Source: Methylobacter sp. (lineage in GTDB: Bacteria; Pseudomonadota; Gammaproteobacteria; Methylococcales; Methylomonadaceae). From it: a DNA stretch of 64,000 bases. Below, piece after piece: positions 17,387-26,832 of the stretch; the stretch's first letter is position 1, and the number at the start of each line of letters is the position of its first letter. The notes beneath the pieces were generated by a model. It was given only the letters and a program-made list of their open reading frames with translations, had not been told where the DNA came from and did not search any database. Made by a program: the position numbers and the translations under genes. Where the stretch lies: NCBI GenBank assembly GCA_028716975.1, contig JAQUOU010000003.1, positions 124,001 to 188,000 on the forward strand, read 5' to 3'.

Positions 17387-18994
17387 TCATCTATCAGGCG
17401 TTAAAATGGTATTTTGCGGCGGTTTACTGTTATCTGTCTCCGGATAGTCCAATGTGTAGTGTAAGCCGCGACTTTCCTTACGCTTTTGCGCGCAACGGAT
17501 AATTAATTCGGCGATGATAACCAGATTGCGTAATTCCAGCAAGTCACTGGTAACGCGAAAGTTATTGTAATACTCAGCTATTTCCTTATTAAGTAACTCC
17601 ACTCGGCTCATGGCTCTACTCAGCCTTTTATCGGTCCTCACAATGCCGACATAGTCCCACATAAAATGGCGCAGTTCGTTCCAATTGTGAGCCACAACAA
17701 CTTCTTCGTCAGAATCACTGACCTGTGATTCATCCCAGTCTGGAATTATAGGGAGTTCAGAGATATGGGGGAGCTTCAGCAATATATCTTCGCTGGCTCG
17801 CTCAGCGAATACCAGGCATTCGAGTAATGAATTACTGGCCATGCGGTTAGCGCCATGTAATCCGGTACTGGCAACTTCTCCTATGGCGTAGAGGTTTGCG
17901 ATATCGGTGCGCGCATAACTGTCTGTTAAAATACCGCCGCAAGTATAATGCGCGGCGGGAACGACGGGTATAGGCTGTTTGGTAATATCTATATCAAATT
18001 TGAGGCATTCCTGGTAAATGGTTGGAAAGTGTTCAAGTATGAAACGTTTTGACTTATGGCTGATATCGAGATAAACGCAGTCAATGCCGCGTTTTTTTAT
18101 TTCAAGGTCTATTGCCCGAGCCACAATATCTCGCGGAGCTAATTCTGCTCTCGGATCCACTTTATGCATAAAAGACGAGCCGTCCGGCAAAATTAACCTG
18201 CCGCCTTCGCCCCTCACCGCTTCGCTGATGAGAAAAGAACGGGCGTTGGGATGATAAAGACAAGTTGGATGAAACTGCATAAACTCCATGTTGCTAATTC
18301 GGCAACCGGCCCTCCAGGCTAAGGCTATGCCGTCTCCTGTTGAGCTTTGGGGATTAGTACTGTAAAGATAAACTTTGCTCGCGCCGCCGGTCGCCAGAAC
18401 GACGACTCGCGCGGCCATAGTCTTAACCAATTGTTTTTTCGAATCCAAAACATAGGCGCCTATTACTTGTTTTCCGGTATGACCGGCGTTTGGTGTAGTA
18501 ATTAATTCGACTACATTATAATGTTCAAATAATTCTATATTAGGATGCTCTTGAGCACGTTCAATGAGCGACAGAGAGACGGCTTTACCTGTTGCGTCGG
18601 CTGTATGAACGATGCGCCGATGGGAGTGGCCGCCTTCCTGATTTAAATGCAGCCGGGTTTCACCTGATTTTGTTTGTTCCTGAGTAAAAATAACCCCTTG
18701 TTTGCGTAGCCAGTCTATGGAGCTTTTACCATGAGTGACAGTAAGTCTTACAATTTCAGGGTCGCATAGTCCTGCCCCGGCATCCAGGGTATCTTCAATA
18801 TGAGAATCAATAGAATCACCGGCATCGAAAACAGCTGATATGCCGCCTTGGGCGTAATAGGTACTGCCCGCAGTCAAGGCAAATTTTGACAGCACAGCAA
18901 CGCGTATTGAATAATTAGCCAGTTTGAGCGCTAAACTTAAGCCTGCGCCGCCGCTGCCAATAATAAGAACATCATAATTCTGAGAGTAAGACAT
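17387..18994 (-). CDS. nadB: L-aspartate oxidase NadB
   Basis: FAD enzyme that oxidises L-aspartate to iminoaspartate, the first step of NAD synthesis. 535 aa, the usual length. The FAD-binding motif [19 protein letters not shown] is at residues 8-26. Other family landmarks are [21 protein letters not shown], the [10 protein letters not shown] motif and YTCGGILTD...[25 protein letters not shown] near residues 350-390. The C-terminal helical domain ends in YTLDYPE. It is divergent from algU; an AGGAGG-like ribosome binding site is not evident before the ATG. In many gammaproteobacteria nadB is next to rpoE, as here. Confidence 0.96.
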   Translation of the reverse strand: MSYSQNYDVLIIGSGGAGLSLALKLANYSIRVAVLSKFALTAGSTYYAQGGISAVFDAGDSIDSHIEDTLDAGAGLCDPEIVRLTVTHGKSSIDWLRKQGVIFTQEQTKSGETRLHLNQEGGHSHRRIVHTADATGKAVSLSLIERAQEHPNIELFEHYNVVELITTPNAGHTGKQVIGAYVLDSKKQLVKTMAARVVVLATGGASKVYLYSTNPQSSTGDGIALAWRAGCRISNMEFMQFHPTCLYHPNARSFLISEAVRGEGGRLILPDGSSFMHKVDPRAELAPRDIVARAIDLEIKKRGIDCVYLDISHKSKRFILEHFPTIYQECLKFDIDITKQPIPVVPAAHYTCGGILTDSYARTDIANLYAIGEVASTGLHGANRMASNSLLECLVFAERASEDILLKLPHISELPIIPDWDESQVSDSDEEVVVAHNWNELRHFMWDYVGIVRTDKRLSRAMSRVELLNKEIAEYYNNFRVTSDLLELRNLVIIAELIIRCAQKRKESRGLHYTLDYPETDNSKPPQNTILTPDR

Positions 18995-19154
18995 AAAAAG
19001 GAGGTCAAGTGAGTCAAGTACTACAAAGGCAAAGCATCCTGAGGTATCAAAAGGAAGAAGCTATATTGTACTAAATTATGGTAAATTGGCTTAGTTGTTA
19101 TTATTTAACGATAATATCGTTTTGAAGAGTGAGAGCATTTTTTTTGTTTCCATA

Positions 19155-19181
19155 GAACTTATGCGGTTTAATTATGTCAGT
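19155..19181 (+). promoter_or_regulatory. Candidate sigmaE/AlgU promoter upstream of algU
   Basis: GAACTT (19155-19160), a 16-base spacer, then TCAGT (19177-19181). The -35 is a perfect AlgU/RpoE match; the -10 is weaker than TCTGA. Autoregulation by the sigma factor is the inferred role. Confidence 0.55.
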
Positions 19182-19201
19182 TTAACTATAAAAGAGTAAT
19201 A

Positions 19202-19792
19202 GTGAACAATCATACCAGGACAAGCGAACAACTAGACGAAGAGCTGGTGTTGCGAGTGCAACAAGGTGATAAGTCAGCCTATGATCTATTGGTGATTAAA
19301 TATCAGCATAAAATCATTCAGCTGGTTAACCGGTATGTCAAAGATCCCAGTGAAGCTCAAGATGTCGCTCAGGAAGCTTTTATTAAAGCCTATCGGGCAC
19401 TAGGCAATTTTCGGGGAGACAGTGCTTTTTACACTTGGCTTTACCGAATTGCTATTAATACCGCAAAGAATTATCTCGTGTCCCGAACGAGAAGAAGTTC
19501 CGATTACCAGGTAGACATTCAGGATGCGGAGCAAATTGAAAATGCACCTCAATTGCAAGGTATGGAGTCGCCTGAAAGGCTGTTATTAAACCAGGAAATA
19601 GTTGAAACAATTAAAACAGCGATTGATAAGTTGCCGGAAGAAATGCGCATAGCAATTATGCTACGGGAGTTTGAAGGAATGAGCTACGAGGAGATTGCTC
19701 AAGCAATGGATTGTCCTGTTGGTACAGTTCGATCACGCATTTTTAGAGCGCGTGAAGCGATTGATAATAAGTTAAACCCTTTGCTTGATTAA
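19202..19792 (+). CDS. algU: Extracytoplasmic sigma factor RpoE/AlgU
   Basis: ECF sigma factor for envelope stress, 196 aa. Region 2 reads DAQDVAQEAFIKAYRALGNFRG-like (about residues 50-72) with FYTWLYRIAINTAKNYL. Region 4 reads GMSYEEIAQAMDCPVGTVRSRIFRAREAI near the C-terminus. The start is GTG. It heads algU-mucA-mucB, with mucD after a 330-base gap. In Pseudomonas this system controls alginate and envelope stress; here the targets are unknown. Confidence 0.95.
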   Translation: MNNHTRTSEQLDEELVLRVQQGDKSAYDLLVIKYQHKIIQLVNRYVKDPSEAQDVAQEAFIKAYRALGNFRGDSAFYTWLYRIAINTAKNYLVSRTRRSSDYQVDIQDAEQIENAPQLQGMESPERLLLNQEIVETIKTAIDKLPEEMRIAIMLREFEGMSYEEIAQAMDCPVGTVRSRIFRAREAIDNKLNPLLD

Positions 19793-19804
19793 CGGTGATT
19801 TTCG

Positions 19805-20368
19805 ATGTACGAAGATTTAAATCAAAACATTTCTCAATTCCTTGATAAGGAGCTAGATCATAACGAAGCGTTGAGTTTATTGAATGAAATTCAGGCGCAG
19901 CCTGAAGCAAGAAGTAAGCTGAGTCGTTATGAGGCCATAAGCCATGCAATGAAGACAGAAGTATTTTTAACCGTCAGGCCTGATTTTTCTGAACGGATAA
20001 AGCAGGAAATTCAACATGAGCCTACCTATCTGCTACCCGCGCGTAAACTGAAGGAGCATAAGCAATTCAAGCGAAACCATAAGATCTTGGCTGTCGCTGC
20101 ATCCCTTGCTGTAGTGGCTGTGATTACCGTCCAAGGTGTAAATGAATCGCCGGATAAAGTTAAGATTGCCTCAATCACAGGGGAAATAGCTCAGCAACCA
20201 TTGGTTGAACAACCGTCTGAGTTCGTTTCCTATAAAAATGAAACTGAACACTCACCTATAAATGCACAAATTAACGATTATCTACAGGCTCATAACAGCA
20301 GTGTATACACTAATGGCAAAGCCAATTTTCAACCTTATGCCCGAGTAACTGCTTATAGCAGGAAATGA
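19805..20368 (+). CDS. mucA: Anti-sigma factor MucA/RseA
   Basis: A 187-aa single-pass inner-membrane anti-sigma factor. The cytoplasmic N-domain begins NISQFLDKELDHNEALSLLNEI, a typical RseA/MucA sigma-binding motif. A membrane helix lies at about residues 97-113 (ILAVAASLAVVAVITV). The periplasmic part is the expected site of stress-triggered proteolysis. It sits 12 bases after algU and overlaps mucB by four bases. Confidence 0.92.
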   Translation: MYEDLNQNISQFLDKELDHNEALSLLNEIQAQPEARSKLSRYEAISHAMKTEVFLTVRPDFSERIKQEIQHEPTYLLPARKLKEHKQFKRNHKILAVAASLAVVAVITVQGVNESPDKVKIASITGEIAQQPLVEQPSEFVSYKNETEHSPINAQINDYLQAHNSSVYTNGKANFQPYARVTAYSRK

Positions 20369-21360
20369 CAGTGGTAAAGTGTTTTCTTCTTGTGCTGTTA
20401 TTGTCGATAAAGACAGTTTCAGCGGAAGAATCAGGACTAACTGCGTCGCAGTCATTATTGAAAATGGCACATGCCATGCAATCTTTGAATTATCAGGGTA
20501 CTGTTGCCTTTTTACGCAATGGCAAGCTGGAAACCATGAAATATTTTCATGCCGCTGAAAAAGGCATAGAACAGGAACGCTTGGTTTCATTAAACTCCCC
20601 GCTACGCGAAGTTGTCAGAGACTCAGACAGAGTGAGTTGTCTGTTTAAGTCCACGCAACAAATTGTTATCGATCATCGACCGGTTGTACGTTCTTTCCTG
20701 GTAGATATACCCAAGAACTTACAGGAATTAAGTGGGACCTATAACTTCGAGATAGTGGGCGAGGAAGAAGTGGCTATGCTACCCACTGATGTGATTGCCA
20801 TTCAACCAAAAGATAACTTTCGTTATGTTAGGAAGATATGGATGGAAAAGCAGCATTTTTTGCCTATCAAGGTTGTGCTTTATGATCTTTCAGGGGCCAC
20901 CCTGGAACAGTTTGTTTTTACTGATCTACAGGTTAAAGACACTCTGCCTTTTGTGGATTTTAAATTTTCAGATGCAGTAAATCGTTCCGGGCGTAAATCC
21001 CCTCCGGACTCTAAAGCGCCCCCCCCTATTGCCCAGTTACAATCTCAAACCTCAGTTGAGCCGGATTTCATTTTGACTGAGCTTCCCCCAGGTTTTCGTA
21101 AAATATTCTTTACCCGCCGGCCCATACATAATTCCGATCAGCCTGTTGATCATTTATTGCTTAGTGACGGTTTTTCGGCAGTTTCGATTTACATGGAACA
21201 CAAAAATTCCGATATGCAGCCAGGTCTACAATCCGTAGGAGCAGTTAATTCTTTTAGTCGAATAATAGACGACTCTCAGCTCACGGTAATGGGTGAAGTG
21301 CCCGCAAAGACTGTGAGATTTATTGCTGACGGTATCAAATTAAAAGACGCGGATGAGTGA
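20365..21360 (+). CDS. mucB: Periplasmic sigma-factor regulator MucB/RseB
   Basis: A 331-aa exported protein. The signal peptide ends near residue 18 (IKTVSA-E). The N-terminal MucB/RseB domain (LoIA-like fold) includes ALNYQGTVAFLR-like sequence, and the C-terminal domain includes LPPGFRKIF and DGFSAVSIYME. It protects the periplasmic part of MucA from the first protease and is thought to sense mislocalised lipid or LPS signals. The ATGA overlap with mucA implies coupled translation. Confidence 0.93.
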   Translation: MTVVKCFLLVLLLSIKTVSAEESGLTASQSLLKMAHAMQSLNYQGTVAFLRNGKLETMKYFHAAEKGIEQERLVSLNSPLREVVRDSDRVSCLFKSTQQIVIDHRPVVRSFLVDIPKNLQELSGTYNFEIVGEEEVAMLPTDVIAIQPKDNFRYVRKIWMEKQHFLPIKVVLYDLSGATLEQFVFTDLQVKDTLPFVDFKFSDAVNRSGRKSPPDSKAPPPIAQLQSQTSVEPDFILTELPPGFRKIFFTRRPIHNSDQPVDHLLLSDGFSAVSIYMEHKNSDMQPGLQSVGAVNSFSRIIDDSQLTVMGEVPAKTVRFIADGIKLKDADE

Positions 21361-21692
21361 TTGAAGCGCCGGTTGTTAAGTCTTAAATTAAACAAAAATC
21401 ATATTAAGTATTTTTACTCCCCGTGTGAGTGTTATTTTGGAAGTTGCATGTGATCCAACTCCTTAATATAAAGACATTTTATAATCACTTTTACGGATTC
21501 TTACTGAATTTTTAATAACTTAATAATTTTTAAGTTCTTATTTAGTCTTCTTTAGAAATTTTTCAAAGAATTGCGCATCTTTGTAATTCAGAAATTACTA
21601 TAGAGGAATTTTAGGATTCGACGTTACTGGCAGTGAAAAGTCCGGTTTGTTATTTTTAAATTATCGTATCAATTGTGTGGAATGGAGGGTTT
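21361..21692. other. Intergenic region, mucB to mucD
   Basis: About 330 AT-rich bases. A loose inverted repeat GGAAGTTG...CAACTCC lies at about 21438-21461. No gene and no clear sigmaE promoter is visible, so mucD may have its own promoter of another type. Confidence 0.45.
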
Positions 21693-23090
21693 ATGCTCAA
21701 TAAGGTTATTTGTTGTTTTGTTTTGTTCGTTCTTTTTAACCAAAATGGTTTGGCGCAATTACCTGATTTTACTGAAATGGTAAAAGAGAATGGCGCCGCT
21801 GTGGTTAACATCAGTACAACCCAGAAGGCACCGGCGGAGGGCGAGGATCTGGCGCAGCAGCAAATGCCTGAAGGCATTCCTCCGGAAATGGAGGAATTAT
21901 TCAAACATTTTTTTAATGGCCCGGGCGGAGGCTATATTCCGAGGGAAACCAAATCATTAGGATCAGGTTTTATTATTTCTCATGATGGCTACGTACTAAC
22001 TAATCATCATGTCGTAAAAGATGCTACCGAAATAGTGGTCAAATTATCGGATCGGCGAGAATTACTGGCCAAGCTGATTGGCTCCGATGCCCGTACGGAT
22101 GTTGCACTTTTAAAGGTTGAGGCTAATGATTTACCCGTAGTGAATATCGGTTCTCCTGAGCAACTGCAGGTAGGCGAATGGGTCTTGGCTATTGGATCGC
22201 CTTTTGGCTTTGAACAATCTGTGACTGCCGGTATAGTCAGTGCCAAAGGCCGTAGCTTGCCAGGCGGAAATTATGTGCCTTTTATTCAAACTGATGTGGC
22301 GATAAATCCGGGAAATTCAGGAGGTCCATTATTTAATATGAAAGGTCAAGTTGTCGGTATAAACTCCCAAATTTATAGCCGTACCGGTGGATTTATGGGG
22401 CTGTCGTTTGCTATTCCCATAAACGTTGTGATGAATGTTGTTGAGCAGATAAAGACCAGCGGTAAGGTTTCACGTGGGTGGCTGGGTGTTCAGATACAGG
22501 ATGTAACCAGAGAACTGGCTGAATCATTCGGCATGAAAAAACCCCAGGGGGCCTTGGTTTCTAAAATAATCCCGGGAAGTCCTGCAGAAAAATCAGATTT
22601 GCAGATTGGGGATATTATTACCGAATTTAACGGACAGCAGATTGAGACTTCCGGTGAATTGCCTCCCATGGTGGGAATGTCACCTATAGATAAAAAGGCA
22701 ACCTTGAAGGTCATCAGGCAAGGAGAATCTAAAACCATAGCGGTTAACGTAGGGCTTTTACCCGATCAGGAGGAGAAATTGCCTGAATCGAAAGCCGAGC
22801 CAAAACCGACTAATCGATTGGGAATTAATGTTGTCGATTTAACCAGCGTGCAAAGAGAATCTTTGCAGGTTATTAAAAATGGCGTGCTGGTTCAGGAAGT
22901 CGCTAAAGGTCCTGCAAAAGATGCCGGCATCCAGCGTGGTGACGTGATTTTACGAATTCAAAACAATATCATTTCGAATGTTACTGATTTTGAGAAAGTA
23001 ATAAAGAATCTGCCGGCAGGTAAATCTGTTGCTGTTTTAATCCAACGGCAAGGAAATCCGGTCTTTTTGGCTCTTAAAATTGATAAATAA
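21693..23090 (+). CDS. mucD: DegP/MucD-type periplasmic serine protease
   Basis: HtrA-family protease, 465 aa from the ATG at 21693, which follows GGAGGG. A GTG at 21675 is less likely. A signal peptide ends near residue 19 (NGLAQ). The catalytic triad is visible: His in LTNHHVVKDA (~105), Asp in RTDVALLKV (~135), Ser in NPGNSGGPL (~208). Two PDZ domains follow (about 255-345 and 370-460), with RGWLGV and AGIQRGDVILRI. It degrades misfolded periplasmic proteins and dampens the AlgU response. Confidence 0.95.
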   Translation: MLNKVICCFVLFVLFNQNGLAQLPDFTEMVKENGAAVVNISTTQKAPAEGEDLAQQQMPEGIPPEMEELFKHFFNGPGGGYIPRETKSLGSGFIISHDGYVLTNHHVVKDATEIVVKLSDRRELLAKLIGSDARTDVALLKVEANDLPVVNIGSPEQLQVGEWVLAIGSPFGFEQSVTAGIVSAKGRSLPGGNYVPFIQTDVAINPGNSGGPLFNMKGQVVGINSQIYSRTGGFMGLSFAIPINVVMNVVEQIKTSGKVSRGWLGVQIQDVTRELAESFGMKKPQGALVSKIIPGSPAEKSDLQIGDIITEFNGQQIETSGELPPMVGMSPIDKKATLKVIRQGESKTIAVNVGLLPDQEEKLPESKAEPKPTNRLGINVVDLTSVQRESLQVIKNGVLVQEVAKGPAKDAGIQRGDVILRIQNNIISNVTDFEKVIKNLPAGKSVAVLIQRQGNPVFLALKIDK

Positions 23091-23100
23091 CATAGGCAAT

Positions 23101-23133
23101 ATAAGCAGTTTATCCATCATATAAACTGCTTAT
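23101..23133 (+). terminator. Hairpin after mucD
   Basis: A perfect 13-bp inverted repeat ATAAGCAGTTTAT / ATAAACTGCTTAT with a 7-base loop, 10 bases after the mucD stop. There is no U-run, so termination would be weak or factor-assisted. A second imperfect hairpin follows at about 23146-23187. Confidence 0.6.
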
Positions 23134-23494
23134 GGTTGAAAACTGCAGAGGCTCGCAAGTATGCAAAATAGTTGCAAGTCTCTGCTTATGCTTTAATCTG
23201 CGTTAGACGGCGTGAAGAAAAAATCAAGAAGACTTTGAGAAAAGATAGATAGAGAGTGATAATCACATCCTGGTATATATGAAGGATGTGCTAAAAAGTA
23301 CAGCTATCTCTTTCCGCATTTTGCTGCAGAAAATAAAATCTACAGCAAAGTCAGAAAATGCTTAATATAAGAAATGGAATATTGTTAATGTTAAAGGGAA
23401 GGAGTTAATTTCGTTATAATAAATTAAAGGTTATAAATTAATTTATTACGTTTTATTATTAACTGAAATTAGAGCATTTATCCGGGATTAAATA
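23134..23494. other. Intergenic region, mucD to fdxA
   Basis: Noncoding, very AT-rich. It holds a second imperfect hairpin at about 23146-23187, with GCAGAG and CTCTGC arms. No open frame or RNA gene is recognised. Confidence 0.45.
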
Positions 23495-23818
23495 TTATTT
23501 TTCGAGTAAATTGATTTTTTGCTCTTTTCCATTCCACTCATCCGCATTGGGTAATGGCGGTTTCACTTCTGTAATAGCGGGCCATTGTTTGGCTAACTGC
23601 GCATTTAATTCAAGGAAGACTTCTTGTCCTTCGGGTAATTCATCTTCAGCAAAAATTGCATTGGCCGGACATTCGGGTTCACATAATGTGCAGTCAATAC
23701 ACTCGTCCGGATCAATAACGAGAAAATTAGGGCCCTCGCGAAAGCAATCTACAGGGCATACATCTACGCAGTCAGTAAATTTACATTTAATACAGTTTTC
23801 AGTGACTACAAAAGTCAT
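23495..23818 (-). CDS. fdxA: Seven-iron ferredoxin FdxA
   Basis: A 107-aa ferredoxin with [3Fe-4S] and [4Fe-4S] clusters. The first cluster loop reads [17 protein letters not shown] (residues ~9-25), and the second [12 protein letters not shown] (about 40-51). Length and the C-terminal [10 protein letters not shown] tail match the FdxA family in gammaproteobacteria. It is monocistronic. The electron-transfer partner is unknown. Confidence 0.94.
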   Translation of the reverse strand: MTFVVTENCIKCKFTDCVDVCPVDCFREGPNFLVIDPDECIDCTLCEPECPANAIFAEDELPEGQEVFLELNAQLAKQWPAITEVKPPLPNADEWNGKEQKINLLEK

Positions 23819-23970
23819 AATGATTACCAGGAAAGTTGCGGAAAATTAATTTAACTTCAGAGTGATATCTTAACAGAAAGCATTAATTGATAGAACACCA
23901 GGTGATTGAAGTCATAGATTTATTAATGTTGTGAAAATAAAAATGTAATGGATGTAAAGAAGAAAAGAAT

Positions 23971-24657
23971 TTACTTTACGCTTGCTGAATTAAATAAGGA
24001 TAAAAATGTGCTTTTTGCGTGGCTGACTTTTCTTTCGAGTGTGTTTTTTAGAGCGAGCCTTGCTTCATTTCTAAGTTGATTATCCGCATAAAGTTGCTCA
24101 ATACGCGCAGGAGCATTGGCCGCCTTTACAAAATATTTTACCGCATCTTTTGGCCTGTTATTAGATAGAAGAAATTCGCCATAAAAAAAATTAGTATCTA
24201 TACCATCAGGATTAATTTTGAGAGCGTTTTGAAACATTTTTTGCGCTTCATTATCGTCACCAAACGCGATTGGCCATTCAGGCGCCAGGTAATAGAGGGT
24301 GCCCAAAGTAACATAAGCTGATCCATCCATGGTTTCAGGGTTTATTTCAATAGCTTTGATTAATAAATCGCGAGCTTCATAAATTGCGTTAAGCGCCGAA
24401 AATGCGTCCTGGTGATCGGCATACGTAGCTTTAACAACGGCCTGCCAGAAAATAGGCTCCGCATCGTCTGGGTAGCGCCTGGATAAGTCTATTGTTTTAT
24501 CCAGCAAGTGAAGATAAGCCGCTCCCTGTTTTTGTTTCGGCGTGCTGTAGTAAATTGATGCCCATTCGGACTCTATGTTATTTAGAGAATCGGCTAGATT
24601 GTCCGCTAAACAGGGAAGAGATAGTATCAAAAATGCAACAAACGTTGTTTTTTTCAT
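23971..24657 (-). CDS. TatT-like TPR protein (TRAP T-component family)
   Basis: A 228-aa exported protein from the ATG at 24657; this start is preferred because it opens directly into a signal peptide (MKKTTFVAFLILSLPCLA). The upstream ATG at 24699 would add a hydrophilic extension. The mature part is a chain of TPR-like helices, with YPDDAEPIFWQAVV, AIEINPETMDGSAYVTLGTLYYLAP and ALKINPDGIDTNFFYGEFLL. These match the TatT/TRAP-transporter T-component family. No TRAP transporter genes are nearby. It lies 51 bases after the CYTH gene on the same strand. Confidence 0.75.
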   Translation of the reverse strand: MKKTTFVAFLILSLPCLADNLADSLNNIESEWASIYYSTPKQKQGAAYLHLLDKTIDLSRRYPDDAEPIFWQAVVKATYADHQDAFSALNAIYEARDLLIKAIEINPETMDGSAYVTLGTLYYLAPEWPIAFGDDNEAQKMFQNALKINPDGIDTNFFYGEFLLSNNRPKDAVKYFVKAANAPARIEQLYADNQLRNEARLALKNTLERKVSHAKSTFLSLFNSASVK

Positions 24658-24708
24658 ACAGGCAATATAAAGCAAATTATTATCCTTTTCAATAGGCATG
24701 AAATATTT

Positions 24709-25185
24709 TTAGCTTTTACCCCATTCCGAATAGGGATGGTTTAAGAGATTATTGTTGTAATATCGCAAATCATGAGTAACTTCCACGCCTAACCAGTGCG
24801 GTTTTGAAAACGGCAGTCCAATTTCTTTTAGTTCGATTTCAGCGACAATCAACCCTTTATTTTCACCTTCAAATTCGTCAATTTCCCAAATATTTCCATC
24901 ATCAGTGACTAAATGGCGGGTTTTTTCTATCAAAGGTTTTCGGCAAAGATTGTTTAATATTTCATTTGCGTCAGTCAATGGAATTTCGTATTCATACTCA
25001 TGCCTGTGAGTTCCTATTGATACGCTTTTTATATTTAGCCAGCCATGTTTATCACTTATCCTGACTCTGATTGAGCTTGATGCCTGAGAGCTCAAGTATC
25101 CTTGTCTGTATTTCACAGAACGGCTAATTTGCTTGCGCCAGTCGCTATTCGCGAGTAAAAATTTATGTTCGATTTCTATAGCCAT
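24709..25185 (-). CDS. CYTH-domain protein (triphosphatase/CyaB-like)
   Basis: A 158-aa protein of the CYTH superfamily. The N-terminal EIEHKFL (residues 3-9) is the ExExK signature that binds metal-triphosphate. Further tunnel residues are in SSIRVRIS, YEYEIPLTDA, EKTRHLV, WEIDEFEGENKGLIVAEIEL and LGVEVTHD. Stand-alone members of this size are usually tripolyphosphatases, some annotated as class IV adenylate cyclases; the exact substrate cannot be decided here. It is probably co-transcribed with the TatT-like gene. Confidence 0.88.
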   Translation of the reverse strand: MAIEIEHKFLLANSDWRKQISRSVKYRQGYLSSQASSSIRVRISDKHGWLNIKSVSIGTHRHEYEYEIPLTDANEILNNLCRKPLIEKTRHLVTDDGNIWEIDEFEGENKGLIVAEIELKEIGLPFSKPHWLGVEVTHDLRYYNNNLLNHPYSEWGKS

Positions 25186-25532
25186 AATAAGTAAATCTTT
25201 AACCTTATTTATTTACGGGAGCTGTGACACTTGAGTTTACAAGTCTTTTAAAAGGTCTCTTGCAGAGATTGCAATTATTAATTTAATAATTTCCTATGCT
25301 CACCCATTAACCTGTTTAATTGTCACATGTGATTAATTAAATTTCAGACCGAATTTATCCGTTTGAATAATTTTGGATTTTTTTTGAACTTGTATTAATT
25401 TTTTAAGACTCAAAATATGATCAACGGGTCTGCAAGTTTAATTCAACTTTGCGCCCTGTCCACTTTTTAGTGGCGTTTCATGTTATGTTCTTCACCTTTT
25501 GATTAGGTTTCTAATTAGATAGGAGAAAAGTC
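25186..25532. other. Intergenic region upstream of ferritin-like unit
   Basis: About 345 AT-rich bases between divergent genes. The palindrome TCACATGTGA lies at 25323-25332, inside a longer partly symmetric AATT...AATT context, and may be an operator. No gene recognised. AGGAGA at 25521-25526 is the ribosome binding site of the short ORF downstream. Confidence 0.45.
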
Positions 25533-25613
25533 ATGTCAAGCAAGAAAATTCCTTCCTATCTGAAAGCCCTAAAGCCTATCTGGCGCCCTCAAAAAATATT
25601 TTTTAAGACATAA
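25533..25613 (+). CDS. 26-aa leader-like short ORF
   Basis: ATG at 25533 follows AGGAGAAAAGTC. The 27-codon frame encodes MSSKKIPSYLKALKPIWRPQ plus a KIFFKT tail, a basic peptide, and stops at 25611-25613. The ribosome binding site TAAGGAGTGAGCT of the next gene overlaps this stop. The spacing of 10 bases to the next start suggests coupled translation. It may be a small protein in its own right or a regulatory leader. No family recognised. Confidence 0.55.
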   Translation: MSSKKIPSYLKALKPIWRPQKIFFKT

Positions 25614-25623
25614 GGAGTGAGCT

Positions 25624-26832
25624 ATGTCCTCAATTTCTACAGTATTAGAGTCAAAAGGCGTTAAATTGGAAAACCAGCGCTTCACCTGGAAAGAAATGGC
25701 CGGCAAGCCGATCAGCAAACTGGATGATGACGCATTTACCCGTATCCGCATTATTTTATTGAACGGCATTGAAATGGATGCATTGCGTTTGGAGCATCTC
25801 ATCGCCCGTTTCAATGGAGAGCTCCGGTTGCCGCTTGCGCAAATCCGGCGGGTGGAGCAGCATCAGGCCACGATGATTAATTGGCTGATATCCGCCGATC
25901 ATTCCCCGCTGGAAACCACCATTGCTTACGAGCAGGTAGCCATTGAAGTCACGGCGGCGGTAGCCCAAACCGAGCCGGATCCGTATCAGGCTCAAACGTA
26001 CCGGTTTGGCCTGCTGGAGGATTTTGATCATTTATACCGGTACTCGGCAATGCTAGATCGGCTTGAAGGCAAAGACGCCAATAATATTTTGCAAAGTTAT
26101 ACCGATATTATTCCCGGCCGCCTGACTACCGAGCATCACCGTGCTCCGGCGGACGATCTGCGTAATTCCTACAAAGCCGGCGAGGCCGCCCTGATCACTA
26201 AAATCCATGCGGCCCTGATCACGGCAGCCGAGTACCAAACCCATGACTACTACATGAATATAGGCCCCACCTTTGCAGATCCTGTCGCGCGTCAACTCTA
26301 TGCGGAAATCGCTTCCGTAGAGGAACAGCATGTTACCCAGTACGGGTCACTGATGGATCCGGGCGAAAGTTATCTGGAAAAATGGCTGATCCATGAAGCC
26401 ATGGAAGTTTACACTTATTACAGTTGTGCCGAGCAGGAAACCAATTCGCGCATCAAAGCCATCTGGGAGCGCTTTCTGGATTATGAGCTGGGCCATTTGG
26501 ATACGGTTAAAGGGTTATTTGAACACTATGAACGGCGCGATTCCGCAGAAGTTCTGGGCGGCGCGCTGCCTGAGCTGCTGGAATTTAAAAGTCAGCGGGA
26601 TTTCGTGCGCAAGGTATTAATCGACGAGGTAAATCTCCGCAGCCGCGGCGCTGAATATGTTGACCGCAGCCAGGAAAGTAATGCCTCACTGGAATACCGC
26701 AGGCATATCTGTTCAGAAGGAGTTGCAGCCGAGGCTGTATCAGCCGGTTACCGCTGGCATGAAGGCACGGAATTAAATGGTAAAACCACTGAAACGAACG
26801 TTAATACAAAGGGGGAACCAGTGTATGAATAA
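25624..26832 (+). CDS. Large ferritin-like protein with two helical bundles
   Basis: A 402-aa protein. Two sets of iron-ligand-like motifs suggest a duplicated four-helix bundle. The first half has Glu in NGIEMDALRLEH, VEQH and VAIE, with DFDH in place of the last ExxH. The second half has AAEYQTHDYY, EEQH (about residue 240), HEAMEVY and the last ELGH (about 292). This pattern fits a rubrerythrin/ferritin-like diiron fold, but the domain order is inferred. The C-terminal ~90 residues are a helical and then polar tail with NTKGEP. No signal peptide. It is followed by a second ferritin-like gene overlapping its stop. Confidence 0.72.
   Translation: MSSISTVLESKGVKLENQRFTWKEMAGKPISKLDDDAFTRIRIILLNGIEMDALRLEHLIARFNGELRLPLAQIRRVEQHQATMINWLISADHSPLETTIAYEQVAIEVTAAVAQTEPDPYQAQTYRFGLLEDFDHLYRYSAMLDRLEGKDANNILQSYTDIIPGRLTTEHHRAPADDLRNSYKAGEAALITKIHAALITAAEYQTHDYYMNIGPTFADPVARQLYAEIASVEEQHVTQYGSLMDPGESYLEKWLIHEAMEVYTYYSCAEQETNSRIKAIWERFLDYELGHLDTVKGLFEHYERRDSAEVLGGALPELLEFKSQRDFVRKVLIDEVNLRSRGAEYVDRSQESNASLEYRRHICSEGVAAEAVSAGYRWHEGTELNGKTTETNVNTKGEPVYE

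Noticed and set aside
25323..25332. CRP site from the TCACATGTGA palindrome
   Set aside because: CRP sites read TGTGA-N6-TCACA; this palindrome has the halves inside out and adjacent. It may be another operator.
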